A stretch of 64,000 nt of DNA, from assembly GCF_000312385.1 (NCBI RefSeq), contig NZ_HE997628.1, forward strand, positions 254,997-318,996, written 5' to 3'. Below the pieces are notes generated by a model. The model was not told where the DNA came from, did not search any database, and was given only the letters and a program-made list of their open reading frames with translations. Shown here piece by piece: positions 54,386 through 63,745 of this stretch (the first letter of the stretch is position 1; each line of letters starts with the position of its first letter). This stretch comes from Tsukamurella sp. 1534. GTDB taxonomy: Bacteria; Actinomycetota; Actinomycetes; Mycobacteriales; Mycobacteriaceae. The position numbers and the translations under genes were made by a program.

Positions 54386-55678
54386 CTAGTTCAGTGTGAT
54401 GTCTGTGATCCGCGTCATAGCGGGCGGGGTGAAGCGGTCCGGATTGGCGGCCGCGAGACGCCCGATCGTGGCCGCCACACGCAGTACGAAGGCGTCCCGC
54501 GGGGCCTGCGGATCGCGGCCCGTGATCTCGGCGATCTTCTTCAGGCGGTACCGCACGGTGTTGGGGTGGACGAACAGGACCTCGCGCGCGCAGGTCTCGA
54601 CGGCGCCGCCGGAGTCCAAGTAGGCGTCGAGGGTGTCCGACAAGGCGGAACCGGCCTCTTCGAGGGGTTTGACCAGCAGCTGGTACAGCGTGCGGCCGGC
54701 GTGCGTGTCGCCGATCAGAGCGCGCTCGGGCAGCAGTTCCCAGCTGTGCACCGGGCGCGGGGCCCCGGGCCAGCCGGCCACGGCGTTCACGCCGGCGATC
54801 GCCTCGACCGCCGAAGCGTGCGCGTCCTCCAGCGTGGGGGTCGTATGACCGATCACCACGGGACCGTCGGCGAAATGCGGCATGAGGGCGTCCGCGAACG
54901 CGTCCCCGGACATCACGGCACCACTGACGATGACCACCAATTTGGTGCCCTGCACAACGGCGAGGGCCGAGCGGCCGTGCCCGCGGGCGGTGTCGTGCAC
55001 CGATCCGGCCACCGACACGTTCTGATCGGGCGGGGGATTGCCGATGATGACGGTGGCCGACGCGACCGGGTCCCAGTTCAGGGCCGCCGCTCGGGAGAGC
55101 AGGTTGGCGCCGGTGTCGCCGCGGACCACCGCGTCGACCACCAGCGCCTCCATCCGGGAGTCCCACGCGCCGCGGGCCTCCGCCGCCGACGCGTAGATCG
55201 ACGCCGCGCCGAACCCGATCTCCCGGCCGTACCGCAGCACCGCCTCGGTGAGCGCGATGAGCTGGTCCTCGTTGCGGGCGAGCAGCGGCAGCCACTTCTC
55301 GAAGAACTCCATGGCCACACGGACCATCTCGACGGTCTGCAGGAGGGACACCTTGCGGGCCAGGTCCTGCGGGACCGACTGGAACGCGGCCACCGTGTAC
55401 GCCACGTCGCCGCCGTGGTCGATCCACTCGGCGAAGTTCACCACCGCCGTCTGCACGACCAACTGGATGGACGCGCGCTGGCTGGCCTCGAGCTCCGCGA
55501 AGTAGGGGAGCTGTTCCTCCATGGACCGCACGGCCTCCGTGGCGACCCTGCCCGAATACTGCCGGATCCGGGTCAGGATCGCCTCGGGAAGCACGTCGCG
55601 GGGCTCGGGGCGCTTCCTGGTGAAGCCTCCCTTGCCCGGCCTCCCGGGAAGGGGGAACGAGCCCGTATCGGCGGTCAT
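54386..55678 (-). CDS. mabR: PucR/CdaR-type regulator of FAS-II (MabR-like)
   Basis: 430 aa. N-terminal sensory/GGDEF-like region, C-terminal PucR HTH (VETCAREVLFVHPNTVRYRLKKIAEITGRDP). Position between aceE and fabD equals M. tuberculosis Rv2242 (MabR), which controls fabD-acpM-kasA-kasB-accD6 in response to long acyl-CoA. Starts seven bases after aceE ends, so it is probably also transcribed with aceE. Confidence 0.88.
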   Translation of the reverse strand: MTADTGSFPLPGRPGKGGFTRKRPEPRDVLPEAILTRIRQYSGRVATEAVRSMEEQLPYFAELEASQRASIQLVVQTAVVNFAEWIDHGGDVAYTVAAFQSVPQDLARKVSLLQTVEMVRVAMEFFEKWLPLLARNEDQLIALTEAVLRYGREIGFGAASIYASAAEARGAWDSRMEALVVDAVVRGDTGANLLSRAAALNWDPVASATVIIGNPPPDQNVSVAGSVHDTARGHGRSALAVVQGTKLVVIVSGAVMSGDAFADALMPHFADGPVVIGHTTPTLEDAHASAVEAIAGVNAVAGWPGAPRPVHSWELLPERALIGDTHAGRTLYQLLVKPLEEAGSALSDTLDAYLDSGGAVETCAREVLFVHPNTVRYRLKKIAEITGRDPQAPRDAFVLRVAATIGRLAAANPDRFTPPAMTRITDITLN

Positions 55679-55684
55679 GGGTTC

Positions 55685-58492
55685 CTAGGCTACGCCGGGG
55701 TCCGAAACCTGCTTCGGGGCGGCGAGCACGTCGTCGATCCGGTACCGCTTCGCGGCGTCCGCGGCCACGGAGAAATCGATCGCGCCCTCGCGGGCGAGGC
55801 CCAGGAGAACGCCCACGACGATGGACTCCGCGTCCACGTTGAAGTAGCGACGAGCCGCCGGACGGGTGTCCGAGAACCCGAAACCGTCGGTGCCCAGGGT
55901 GACGTAGGTGCCCGGCACCCATGCCCGGATCAGGTCCTGCGTGCCGCGCATGAAGTCGGACGCCGCCACCGTCGGGCCCTCGGTCCCGGACAGCACCTTC
56001 GTCACGTGCGGCGTGCCCGCGGGGGCGGCCGGATCACGCAGGGCGGCCTTCTCCACGGCGATGCCGTCGCGCTGCAGCTCCACCCAGCTCGTCACCGAGA
56101 ACACCGAAGCCGAGACGCCCCAGTCCTGCGCGAGCAGCTCCTGCGCGCGCAGCGCGTCGGGCATGGTGACGCCCGAGGCCAGGATGTTCGCCTTCAGGTC
56201 GTGGCCGCTCTCGGCGGGCTTGAACAGGTAGAGGCCCTTGAGCAGGCCGTCCACGTCAAGGCCCTCGGGCTCGGCCGGCTGGTGGATCGGCTCGTTGTAG
56301 ACGGTGATGTAGTAGTAGATGTTCTCGGGGTTCTCCCCGTACATCCGCCGCAGGCCGTCGATCACGATGTGCGCGAGCTCGTAGCCGAACGCCGGGTCGT
56401 ACGCCGCGACCGCGGGGTTGGTCGACGCGAGCACGTGGCTGTGCCCGTCCGCGTGCTGCAGGCCCTCGCCGGTGAGCGTGGTGCGGCCGGCGGTGGCGCC
56501 CAGCACGAAACCGCGGGCCATCTGGTCGGCGGCCGCCCACAGCCCGTCGCCGGTGCGCTGGAAGCCGAACATCGAGTAGAAGATGTACAGCGGGATCATC
56601 GGCTCGTCGTGCGTGGCGTACGACGTGCCCACCGCGGTGAACGACGCGGTCGACCCGGCCTCGTTGATGCCCTCGTGCAGGATGACGCCCTGCGAGTTCT
56701 CCTTGTACGCGAGCATCAGCTGCGCGTCGACCGCGGTGTACGTCTGGCCGAGGCGGTTGTAGATCTTCAGCGTGGGGAACCAGCTGTCCATGCCGAACGT
56801 GCGCGCCTCGTCGGGGATGATCGGCACGATCCGGGAACCGACCGCCGGATCACGCAGCAGCTCCTTGAAGATCCGGACCACCGCCTGCGTGGTGGCGACC
56901 TCCTGCTTGCCCGAGCCCTTGCGCATCACGTTCAGCGCCTCGATGCCGGGCGTCGCGAGGGCCTTCGCCTGCGTGCGCCGTGACGGAAGGAAGCCGCCGA
57001 GCTGCTTGCGGCGATCCAGCATGTACTGGATCTCCTTCGACTCCGGGCCGGGGTTGTAGTACGGCGGGAGGTACGGATCCTTCTCGAGCTCCGCATCCGA
57101 GATCGGGATGCGCAACTGGTCGCGGAACTGCTTGAGGTCGTCCAGCGTGAGCTTCTTCATCTGGTGCGTGGCGTTGCGGCCCTCGAAGTTGTGGCCCAGG
57201 CCGAAGCCCTTGACGGTGTGCGCCAGGATCACCGTCGGCTGGCCCTTGTGCTCCATCGCCGACTTGTAGGCCGCGTACAGCTTGCGGTAGTCGTGGCCGC
57301 CGCGGCGCAGGCCCCAGATCTGCGCATCGGTCATGTCCTGGACCAGCTCCTTGGTCCGCGGGTCGCGGCCGAAGAAGTGTTCGCGGACGAACGCGCCGTC
57401 GTTCGCCTTGAAGGTCTGGTAATCGCCGTCGGGCGTGTTGTTCATGATGTTGACGAGGGCGCCGTCGCGGTCCTTGTGCAGCAGTTCGTCCCACTCGCGG
57501 CCCCAGATCACCTTGATCACGTTCCAGCCCGCGCCGCGGAAGAACGACTCCAGCTCCTGGATGATCTTGCCGTTGCCGCGTACGGGGCCGTCGAGGCGCT
57601 GCAGGTTGCAGTTGACCACGAAGGTGAGGTTGTCCAGGCCCTCGGTGGCGGCGATCTGGATCTGGCCGCGCGATTCGGGCTCGTCCATCTCGCCGTCGCC
57701 CAGGAACGCCCAGACGTGCTGATCCGAGGTGTCCTTGATGCCGCGGTCGTTCAGGTAGTGGTTGAACCGCGCCTGGAAGATCGCGTTCATGGGGCCGAGG
57801 CCCATCGACACCGTCGGGAACTCCCAGAAGTTCGACAGCAGCCGGGGGTGCGGGTAGGAGGGGAGGCCCTTGCCCTTGTCCTCGTGCGACTGCTCCTGCC
57901 GGAAACCGTCCAGGCGCTCCGCGGGGATGCGGCCTTCGAGGAAGGCACGCGCGTAGATGCCGGGGGAGGCGTGGCCCTGGATGAAGATCTGGTCGCCGCC
58001 GCCGGGGTGGTCCTTGCCGCGGAAGAAGTGGTTGAAACCCACCTCGTACAGCGACGCCGCGCCCGCGTAGGTGGAGATGTGGCCGCCCACGCCGACGCCG
58101 GGGCGCTGCGCGCGGTGCACCATGATGGCCGCGTTCCAGCGGATGTAGGCGCGGTAGCGGCGCTCGATCTCCTCGTCGCCGGGGAACCAGGGCTCGAGAT
58201 CGGTGGGGATGGTGTTCACGTAGTCCGTCGAGGTGAGCGACGGGATGGAGACGCGCTGCTCGCTCGCGCGCTCCAGCAGGCGGAGCATCAGGTACCGCGC
58301 CCGGGCCGGCCCGTGCGTGGCGATCAGATCGTCGAGCGACTCGAGCCATTCACCGGTCTCGTCCGGATCGATGTCCGGGAGATACGACGCCACTCCTTCC
58401 CGGATCACGCGGACCCGATCGGGGCGTCCGTCGGTCGACGGTGCCGGGGCGGATCCCGTTGCAGCCTCGGTGAAGGCGTTCGAGTCGGTCAC
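55685..58492 (-). CDS. aceE: Pyruvate dehydrogenase E1 component, homodimeric
   Basis: Thiamine-diphosphate E1 decarboxylating pyruvate; 935 aa, full length. TPP/Mg motif [10 protein letters not shown] ... [31 protein letters not shown], and the transketolase C-domain ([22 protein letters not shown]). GTG start with AGGAG eight bases upstream. Feeds acetyl-CoA toward the FAS-II genes downstream; E2/E3 are not in this window. Confidence 0.95.
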   Translation of the reverse strand: MTDSNAFTEAATGSAPAPSTDGRPDRVRVIREGVASYLPDIDPDETGEWLESLDDLIATHGPARARYLMLRLLERASEQRVSIPSLTSTDYVNTIPTDLEPWFPGDEEIERRYRAYIRWNAAIMVHRAQRPGVGVGGHISTYAGAASLYEVGFNHFFRGKDHPGGGDQIFIQGHASPGIYARAFLEGRIPAERLDGFRQEQSHEDKGKGLPSYPHPRLLSNFWEFPTVSMGLGPMNAIFQARFNHYLNDRGIKDTSDQHVWAFLGDGEMDEPESRGQIQIAATEGLDNLTFVVNCNLQRLDGPVRGNGKIIQELESFFRGAGWNVIKVIWGREWDELLHKDRDGALVNIMNNTPDGDYQTFKANDGAFVREHFFGRDPRTKELVQDMTDAQIWGLRRGGHDYRKLYAAYKSAMEHKGQPTVILAHTVKGFGLGHNFEGRNATHQMKKLTLDDLKQFRDQLRIPISDAELEKDPYLPPYYNPGPESKEIQYMLDRRKQLGGFLPSRRTQAKALATPGIEALNVMRKGSGKQEVATTQAVVRIFKELLRDPAVGSRIVPIIPDEARTFGMDSWFPTLKIYNRLGQTYTAVDAQLMLAYKENSQGVILHEGINEAGSTASFTAVGTSYATHDEPMIPLYIFYSMFGFQRTGDGLWAAADQMARGFVLGATAGRTTLTGEGLQHADGHSHVLASTNPAVAAYDPAFGYELAHIVIDGLRRMYGENPENIYYYITVYNEPIHQPAEPEGLDVDGLLKGLYLFKPAESGHDLKANILASGVTMPDALRAQELLAQDWGVSASVFSVTSWVELQRDGIAVEKAALRDPAAPAGTPHVTKVLSGTEGPTVAASDFMRGTQDLIRAWVPGTYVTLGTDGFGFSDTRPAARRYFNVDAESIVVGVLLGLAREGAIDFSVAADAAKRYRIDDVLAAPKQVSDPGVA

Positions 58493-58755
58493 TAGTGCTC
58501 CTATGGGTCGCGAGCGCGTGGTTCAGGAGTGCGGTGTGTCGCACGTCCCATCCTGCCGCAATCGGAAGTTACTCAACAGTCCGTCACCGGGAGGCGATTT
58601 CACGTCAGCACTTGCGCAACATCGCCGTACCGGGTCTGCTGTAGGGGACCAGTGCCGTAAGTTCGACACCGCGGCTGCGCCGCGAGTTCGTAACCGAACG
58701 CACATGAAGAACGACGGTGAAGCGCCGTCGTCGGCTTTGGAGGAGGCTCTCACCG

Positions 58756-59172
58756 GTGTCCGTGAATGGGTCCTATGCCCAGAAGATGGGCCTGCAGCCC
58801 GGCAACATCGTGCAGGAGATCGGCTGGGACGACGACACCGATGACGAACTGCGTCTGGCGATCGAGGAGATCACCGGCGCGGAGATGCTCGACGAGGACA
58901 CCGATGAGGTGGTCGACGCCGTGGTGCTGTGGTGGCGCGACGACGACGGGGACCTGGTCGACACCCTGATGGACGTCATCACCCCGCTGTCGGACGACGG
59001 ATACGTCTGGGTGCTCACCCCGAAGACGGGGCGTCCCGGGTACGTGCAACCGAGCGAGATCGCGGAATCGGCGCCGACGGCGGGACTCACGCAGACCTCG
59101 TCGACGAACCTCGGCGAATGGATCGGTTCCCGCCTGGTGCAGCCGAAGTCCGGCCGCGTGGGCAAGCGGTGA
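58756..59172 (+). CDS. DUF3052 protein
   Basis: 138 aa from GTG 58756 (GGAGGAGG nine bases upstream). Conserved text: SYAQKMGLQPGNIVQEIGWD, DDDTDDELRLAIEEITG, DVITPLSDDGYVWVLTPKTG. Homologue of Rv2239c by content and position next to ahpE and aceE. Very acidic. Function unknown. Its stop overlaps the ahpE start (GTGA). Confidence 0.88.
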   Translation: MSVNGSYAQKMGLQPGNIVQEIGWDDDTDDELRLAIEEITGAEMLDEDTDEVVDAVVLWWRDDDGDLVDTLMDVITPLSDDGYVWVLTPKTGRPGYVQPSEIAESAPTAGLTQTSSTNLGEWIGSRLVQPKSGRVGKR

Positions 59173-59669
59173 CGCAGCCCCACACAGACGGTCCGCTGCC
59201 CGCCGGCAGCATCGCGCCCGATTTCACCCTCCGGGACCAGAACAACCGCCCGCTCACGCTGTCCTCGTACCGCGGCGAGAAGAACGTCCTGCTCGTGTTC
59301 TTCCCGCTCGCGTTCACGGGGACGTGCGAGAGCGAACTCGGCGGAATCCGGGACTCGCTCCCGGCTTTCGAGAACGACGACGCCGCCGTGGTCGCGATCT
59401 CCGTCGGGCCGCCGCCCACCCACAAGGTGTGGTCCGGTTCGCAGGGCTACCTGTTCCCGATCGTGTCCGACTTCTGGCCGCACGGAACGGTTTCGCGGGA
59501 GTACGGCGTGCTCAACGAGAAGAACGGGTACCCGAACCGCGGCACGTTCGTCGTGGACCGCGACGGCGTGATCCGGTTCTCGGAGATGAACGAGCCGGGC
59601 GTCCCGCGCGATCAGTCGCTTTGGGAAGACGCGCTGGCTGCGCTAGCCTCATCCGGTCGGCGCGTGTAG
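59169..59669 (+). CDS. ahpE: One-cysteine peroxiredoxin AhpE
   Basis: 166 aa (153 in M. tuberculosis). Peroxidatic Cys in FPLAFTGTCESEL; SIAPDFTLRDQNNRPLTLSSY N-terminal fold. No resolving Cys, so reduction by mycothiol/mycoredoxin is likely, as in AhpE. The last codons and stop (TAG 59667-59669) lie inside the acceptor/D region of tRNA-Val. Confidence 0.9.
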   Translation: MTQPHTDGPLPAGSIAPDFTLRDQNNRPLTLSSYRGEKNVLLVFFPLAFTGTCESELGGIRDSLPAFENDDAAVVAISVGPPPTHKVWSGSQGYLFPIVSDFWPHGTVSREYGVLNEKNGYPNRGTFVVDRDGVIRFSEMNEPGVPRDQSLWEDALAALASSGRRV

Positions 59670-59736
59670 CTCAGTTGGTTAGAGTCCCGGTCTTACACAC
59701 CGGTTGTCGGGGGTTCGAGTCCCTCCGCGCGCACCA
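59660..59736 (+). tRNA. tRNA-Val (anticodon TAC)
   Basis: Acceptor GCGCGTG/CGCGCGC (one G-T pair), D stem GCTC/GAGT with a G-T pair, anticodon loop CTTACAC in a CCGGT/ACCGG stem, T arm GGGGG-TTCGAGT-CCCTC. CCA encoded at 59734-59736. The 5' ten bases overlap the ahpE coding end. Confidence 0.93.
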
Positions 59737-59755
59737 CCCCCGGGTCCGGGCCTGA

Positions 59756-60163
59756 TCAGACGGCCCGCGGCGCTCCCGGACCACGCACCGGAGGCACGTT
59801 CGGGCCCACCGCGTTCGTGACGAAGAACCGGTTGTTGCCGTCGACCGTGACGCGGTAGATGAGCGGAGGGATTCCCTCGGCGCTCACCGTGCTCCTGCCG
59901 GAGCGCTTCATGACGCGCACCTCGCAGTCCACGACGTAGATCCCGTTCCGCTCGCTGACGCGCTTGGGGCCGTAGCTGGAGCCGACGGAGTCCTGGTCCG
60001 CGTGCTGCGCGATCTGCGCGGCGTACGCGCACGCCACGGACTTGGCCAGGTCCGCGTCCGTCTTCGGCGCGGCGGAGGCGAGCGCGGGGAGCGTGACCGC
60101 GAGGGCGGCGGCGCCGAAGGCGCCGAGGGCGATCCTGCGGGTGGTAGATCCGAAATCAGTCAT
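59756..60163 (-). CDS. Small secreted protein
   Basis: 135 aa from ATG 60163. Signal peptide (ALGAFGAAALAVTLPALASAA), mature part with two Cys (SVACAYAAQ, VDCEVRVMK) and a beta-rich end (LIYRVTVDGNNRFFVTNAVG). No lipobox. Family not recognised; similar small exported proteins are common in mycolate bacteria. Confidence 0.65.
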   Translation of the reverse strand: MTDFGSTTRRIALGAFGAAALAVTLPALASAAPKTDADLAKSVACAYAAQIAQHADQDSVGSSYGPKRVSERNGIYVVDCEVRVMKRSGRSTVSAEGIPPLIYRVTVDGNNRFFVTNAVGPNVPPVRGPGAPRAV

Positions 60164-60220
60164 GCCGCAGATTAACATGACCAACATGAATGTGTTCGGT
60201 ATCGCAAGGCCGGATCCGCG

Positions 60221-61642
60221 TCAGGCGCCCGACCGGTAGGCCTCCAGCAGCCGGAGCCACACCTCGCTGACCGTCGGGTACGCCGGCACCGCGTGCCAGA
60301 GGCGCTCGATCGGTACCTCGCCGACCACCGCCGTGGTGGCGGCGTGCAGCAGCTCGGCGACGGCGGAACCCACGAAGGTGGCGCCCACGATCACGCGACG
60401 GTCCTCGTCCACCACCATTCGCGCGCGCCCCGCGTACCCGTCCGCGAACAGTGCCGCGCCGGCGACTCCGCCCAGGTCGTAATCCACGACGCGCGCCGTC
60501 ATACCCGCATCGCGCGCGGCGGATTCCGTGAGGCCGACGGCGGCGACCTCCGGGTCGCTGAACACCACCTGCGGCACCGCCGCGTGATCCGCGGTCGCGA
60601 CGTGCGCGCCCCACGCGCCGTCCGCGAGCGCCGCCCCGGCGGCCCGCGCCACGATCGCGTCACCCGCGGCCCGCGCCTGGTACTTGCCCTGGTGGGTGAG
60701 GAGTGCGCGATGGTTCACATCGCCCACCGCGTAGAGCCAGTCGAACCCCTCGACGCGCAGCGTGTCATCGACGGTGAGCCAGGAACCGGGCACGAGCCCC
60801 ACGGAGTCGAGGCCGATATCGGCCGTCCGCGGCGACCGTCCGGTGGCGGCGAGCACTTCGTCCGCGACGACGGTGATCCCCTCCGAGGTCTGGATCTCCA
60901 CTCCGGCGCCGGTGCGCGCGACCCGCGTGGGTGCGGCGCCCAGCATCAGCTCCACGCCCAGCCCGCGGAGCCCCTCGCCGACGAGCTCGCCGGCGAACGG
61001 CTCCAGCCCGCGAAGCAATCCGCTGCGCGCGATCACGGTGACCTTCGATCCGAGATCCGCGTACGCCGTGGCCATTTCGACCGCGACCACGCCCCCGCCG
61101 ATCACGGCCAGCCGGCCCGGAACCGACTGCGAACCGGTGGCTTCGCGGCTGGTCCACGGGCGCGAGGCGCGCAGCCCGTCGACGTCCGGGACCGCTGCCT
61201 CGGTACCGACGGCGACGACGACCGCCTGCCGGGCGGTCAAGCTGCGCTCGGCCCCGTCGGGCGCCGTGGCTGTGACGCGCTTCGGCCCTGAGATCCGGCC
61301 GTGCCCGCGGACCACTGTGATGCCCGCGTGTTCCGCCCATGCGACCTGGGAGTCGTCCTTCCAGTCGTGTGTGAACGAGTTGCGCCGGGCGAGAACGGCT
61401 TCCACGTCGATCCGCCCGGTCACGGCCTCCGCGGCGCCCGCGACCCTGTGTGCCTCGCGGACCGCCTGCCCCGAGCGCAGCAGCGCCTTCGAGGGCATGC
61501 ACGCCCAATAGGAGCATTCGCCGCCCACCAGTTCGCTCTCCACGAGTGCCGCGCTCAGGCCGCCCTGGACCGCCCTGTCCGCGACGTTCTCGCCGACCGG
61601 CCCGGCCCCGAGGACGATCACGTCGTACTCAGCATCCGCCAT
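60221..61642 (-). CDS. Flavin disulfide oxidoreductase homologue (Lpd/mercuric reductase-like)
   Basis: 473 aa. FAD motif VIVLGAGPVGENVADRA, redox pair C-x4-C in GGECSYWACMPSKAL (residues ~43 and 48), NAD motif LAVIGGGVVAVEMATAYADLG, second FAD motif YAVGDVNHRALLTHQG. The C-terminal dimerisation domain reads VPAYPTVSE where active Lpd/GR enzymes have the catalytic His in HPTxxE, so the acid/base is missing. Likely a quinone/NAD(P)H reductase like M. tuberculosis LpdA; not a lipoamide dehydrogenase. Confidence 0.82.
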   Translation of the reverse strand: MADAEYDVIVLGAGPVGENVADRAVQGGLSAALVESELVGGECSYWACMPSKALLRSGQAVREAHRVAGAAEAVTGRIDVEAVLARRNSFTHDWKDDSQVAWAEHAGITVVRGHGRISGPKRVTATAPDGAERSLTARQAVVVAVGTEAAVPDVDGLRASRPWTSREATGSQSVPGRLAVIGGGVVAVEMATAYADLGSKVTVIARSGLLRGLEPFAGELVGEGLRGLGVELMLGAAPTRVARTGAGVEIQTSEGITVVADEVLAATGRSPRTADIGLDSVGLVPGSWLTVDDTLRVEGFDWLYAVGDVNHRALLTHQGKYQARAAGDAIVARAAGAALADGAWGAHVATADHAAVPQVVFSDPEVAAVGLTESAARDAGMTARVVDYDLGGVAGAALFADGYAGRARMVVDEDRRVIVGATFVGSAVAELLHAATTAVVGEVPIERLWHAVPAYPTVSEVWLRLLEAYRSGA

Positions 61643-61995
61643 GTGCCACCTCCGTCGTTCACGGTACGTGCGATGCCGCCTCCCTGCGGGGGACCGGTCA
61701 GGAAGCGAGGAGCGCGGGAACCGTCCTCGGCCATAGCGTTGCCGTCATGACGCCCCCTCTCCTCGCCCCGCCCCTCGGCGGCACCGTCTGGGAGATCGCG
61801 TCCTCGGCCACGAGGGACACAGGCGCCCCGCTGCGCACCGTCGACGAGGTGGTGCAGTTCCTCGGCGTGGACGCCGCCGCCACCAGGACCCTGGACCTGA
61901 CCGCTGCGGCGAAATCCCGGTCACGAACACCCGGTTCTGCGGTGGTTCGTGACCGGGCTTCGTCACCCGGTCACGTCCCGGTAGCGTCGGCCTCC
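61643..61995. other. Intergenic region before cobD
   Basis: 353 bases between divergent genes. A frame starting at ATG 61747 (TPPLLAPPLGGTVWEIASSA...) has no stop and runs into cobD, but its composition shifts near 61,910; I treat cobD as starting at GTG 61996. The second half contains the inverted repeat described separately. No cobalamin riboswitch is apparent. Confidence 0.45.
61916..61957. repeat. 13-bp perfect inverted repeat upstream of cobD
   Basis: CCCGGTCACGAAC-N16-GTTCGTGACCGGG, with a further direct copy of CCCGGTCACG at 61966-61975. Could be an operator, a terminator for the short upstream frame, or a mobile miniature palindrome. The 39-base gap to the cobD start favours a regulatory role. 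Confidence 0.6.
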
Positions 61996-62928
61996 GTGAA
62001 ACGTTCCACTGAGCTCGCGCTCGGAGTGCTCGCCGACGAGGTGTTCGGCGACCCGCGCCGCTACCACCCCGTCGCGGGGTTCGGCACCGTCGCAACGGCT
62101 CTGGAGCGCCGGATGTACGCACCGTCGAAGACCAGGGGTGCCGCGTACACCCTGCTCCTCGTGAGCGGTGCGGCCGCCGCCGGCTACGCGCTGCGGAAGG
62201 TGCCCGGCGCCACCGCGATCGGCACCTGGGCCGTGGTCGGGGGAGCGGGTCTGCGGGGCGTGGGCGCGGACCTCGGCCGGCACCTGGGCGACGGTGACCT
62301 CGAGGCCGCGCGTGGGCTGCTGCCGTCGCTGTGCGGGCGCGACCCGGCCGTGCTGGACGCGGCCGGGCTGGCCCGCGCCGCCACCGAATCCGTCGCCGAG
62401 AACACCTCGGACGCGGCGGTGGCGCCGCTGTTCTGGGGCGCGGCGCTGGGCCTCCCCGGGCTGTTCGCGTACCGCGCCGCGAACACCCTCGACGCCATGG
62501 TCGGCTACCGCAACGAGCGGTACGCCGACTTCGGCTGGGCCTCGGCCCGGCTCGACGACGTTCTCAACGCGATCCCCGCGAGGCTCGCCGGGGTGGTCAC
62601 CGTCGCGGCGGCGCCGGCGGTCGGGGGCGCACCGTCGGACGCGATCCGCGCCTGGCGGAACGATGCGGCGGAACACCCGAGCCCCAACGCGGGGGTCGCG
62701 GAGGCGACGGCCGCGGGCGCGCTCGGCCTGCGGCTGGGCGGGCGCACGCAGTACGCGCACGGCGTGGAGTCGCGGCCCGTCCTGGGTGACGGACGCGCCC
62801 CCGAGCCGGCCGATCTCGCGCGGGCGGCGCGGCTCTCGCTCGTCGTGGAACTCGGCGCGCTGGCCGTGACTATCCTCGGCGCCCGTACCGGTCGGCGAGC
62901 CTGGCGGCGCGTGCGGCCTCGGGGCTGA
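61996..62928 (+). CDS. cobD: Adenosylcobinamide-phosphate synthase CobD/CbiB
   Basis: Attaches aminopropanol to adenosylcobyrate in B12 synthesis; 310 aa membrane protein from GTG 61996. Family text: VLADEVFGDPRRYHPVAGFG, ATESVAENTSDAAVAPLFWG, ANTLDAMVGYRNERYADFGWASARLDD, AEHPSPNAGVAEA. Matches M. tuberculosis CobD in length (313). The 3' end overlaps the convergent SURF1 gene by 59 bases. Confidence 0.92.
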   Translation: MKRSTELALGVLADEVFGDPRRYHPVAGFGTVATALERRMYAPSKTRGAAYTLLLVSGAAAAGYALRKVPGATAIGTWAVVGGAGLRGVGADLGRHLGDGDLEAARGLLPSLCGRDPAVLDAAGLARAATESVAENTSDAAVAPLFWGAALGLPGLFAYRAANTLDAMVGYRNERYADFGWASARLDDVLNAIPARLAGVVTVAAAPAVGGAPSDAIRAWRNDAAEHPSPNAGVAEATAAGALGLRLGGRTQYAHGVESRPVLGDGRAPEPADLARAARLSLVVELGALAVTILGARTGRRAWRRVRPRG

Positions 62929-63745
62929 CCTGTTCCTGCGGTGCACCGTCGGCGTCGCCCGGGCCGGCGCCCTGCGCAGCATCCCCGGCCTCGAACACCG
63001 CGCGGTCCTCGCGGCGCCGGCGCACCTCGGACCACACGAAGTAGCCGATGGCGAGCGGCGCCATGATCCCGAACGCCAGCCACTGCAGCCCGTACGAGAG
63101 GTACGGGCCGGCGTCGAGCATCGGCAGCGGCACCGGATCCAGCACTCCGGGCTGCCCCTCCGCGAGGTCCAGGTAGCCGGGCGCCAGGGACACGCCCAGC
63201 GCCGGGCCCACCGCGGCGGGGTCGATCGCGTACACCTGCAGGTAGCCGTTCTCCACGCGCGGTGCCCTGTCCGGCGACGTGGGTTCGGGGGCGCGCAACC
63301 GGGCGTCGACGGTGACCGTGCCCGACGGCGGCGGCGCGAAGTCCGGCACCACGCCGCCCGTCGGCGTGCGGACGAAACCCCGGTCCACGAGGTAGGTGGC
63401 GCCGTCGTCCGCCGCGAACGGGACGAGCACCTCGTAGGCGGGGTTCCCGTCCTGGTTCCGCAGCCGCGCGAGTACCTGCTTGTCCGTGAGGAAGCTGCCG
63501 GTCAGCGTGACCTTGCGCCACTCCGCGTCCCGTGGCACGTCGGTGCGGCCGCCGAGCAACTGCGCCGCGGGCACCGGGTCGGCGTTCACGGAATCGGCGA
63601 TCTGCTGGTTGCGGTGGCTGGTGGACGTGTTCTTGCCCAGCTGCCACGGCGCGAGCACCGACCAGCAGAGCGCGGTGAACGCCAGGGCCGCGACCGCGAG
63701 GGCGATCCACCGCGGCTGGAGTGCGACCTTGAGCCAGTTAGGCAT
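62870..63745 (-). CDS. SURF1-family cytochrome oxidase assembly protein
   Basis: 291 aa. Two membrane helices, N-terminal (WIALAVAALAFTALCWSVLAPWQLG) and C-terminal (YGLQWLAFGIMAPLAIGYFVW), enclosing the extracytoplasmic SURF1 domain (GSFLTDKQVLARLRNQDGNP, VDRGFV). Assists heme A insertion into cytochrome c oxidase. Position after ptpA matches Rv2234-Rv2235. Charged cytoplasmic tail of ~60 residues. Confidence 0.88.
   Translation of the reverse strand: MPNWLKVALQPRWIALAVAALAFTALCWSVLAPWQLGKNTSTSHRNQQIADSVNADPVPAAQLLGGRTDVPRDAEWRKVTLTGSFLTDKQVLARLRNQDGNPAYEVLVPFAADDGATYLVDRGFVRTPTGGVVPDFAPPPSGTVTVDARLRAPEPTSPDRAPRVENGYLQVYAIDPAAVGPALGVSLAPGYLDLAEGQPGVLDPVPLPMLDAGPYLSYGLQWLAFGIMAPLAIGYFVWSEVRRRREDRAVFEAGDAAQGAGPGDADGAPQEQVSPEAARAARLADRYGRRG

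Noticed and set aside
59679-60032. Minus-strand frame containing GGTRTPDNRCV
   Set aside because: Antisense of tRNA-Val joined to the opposite frame of the secreted protein gene.
61747-61995. N-terminal extension of CobD
   Set aside because: In frame but unlike the family; CobD similarity starts at GTG 61996 and the inverted repeat lies inside the extension.
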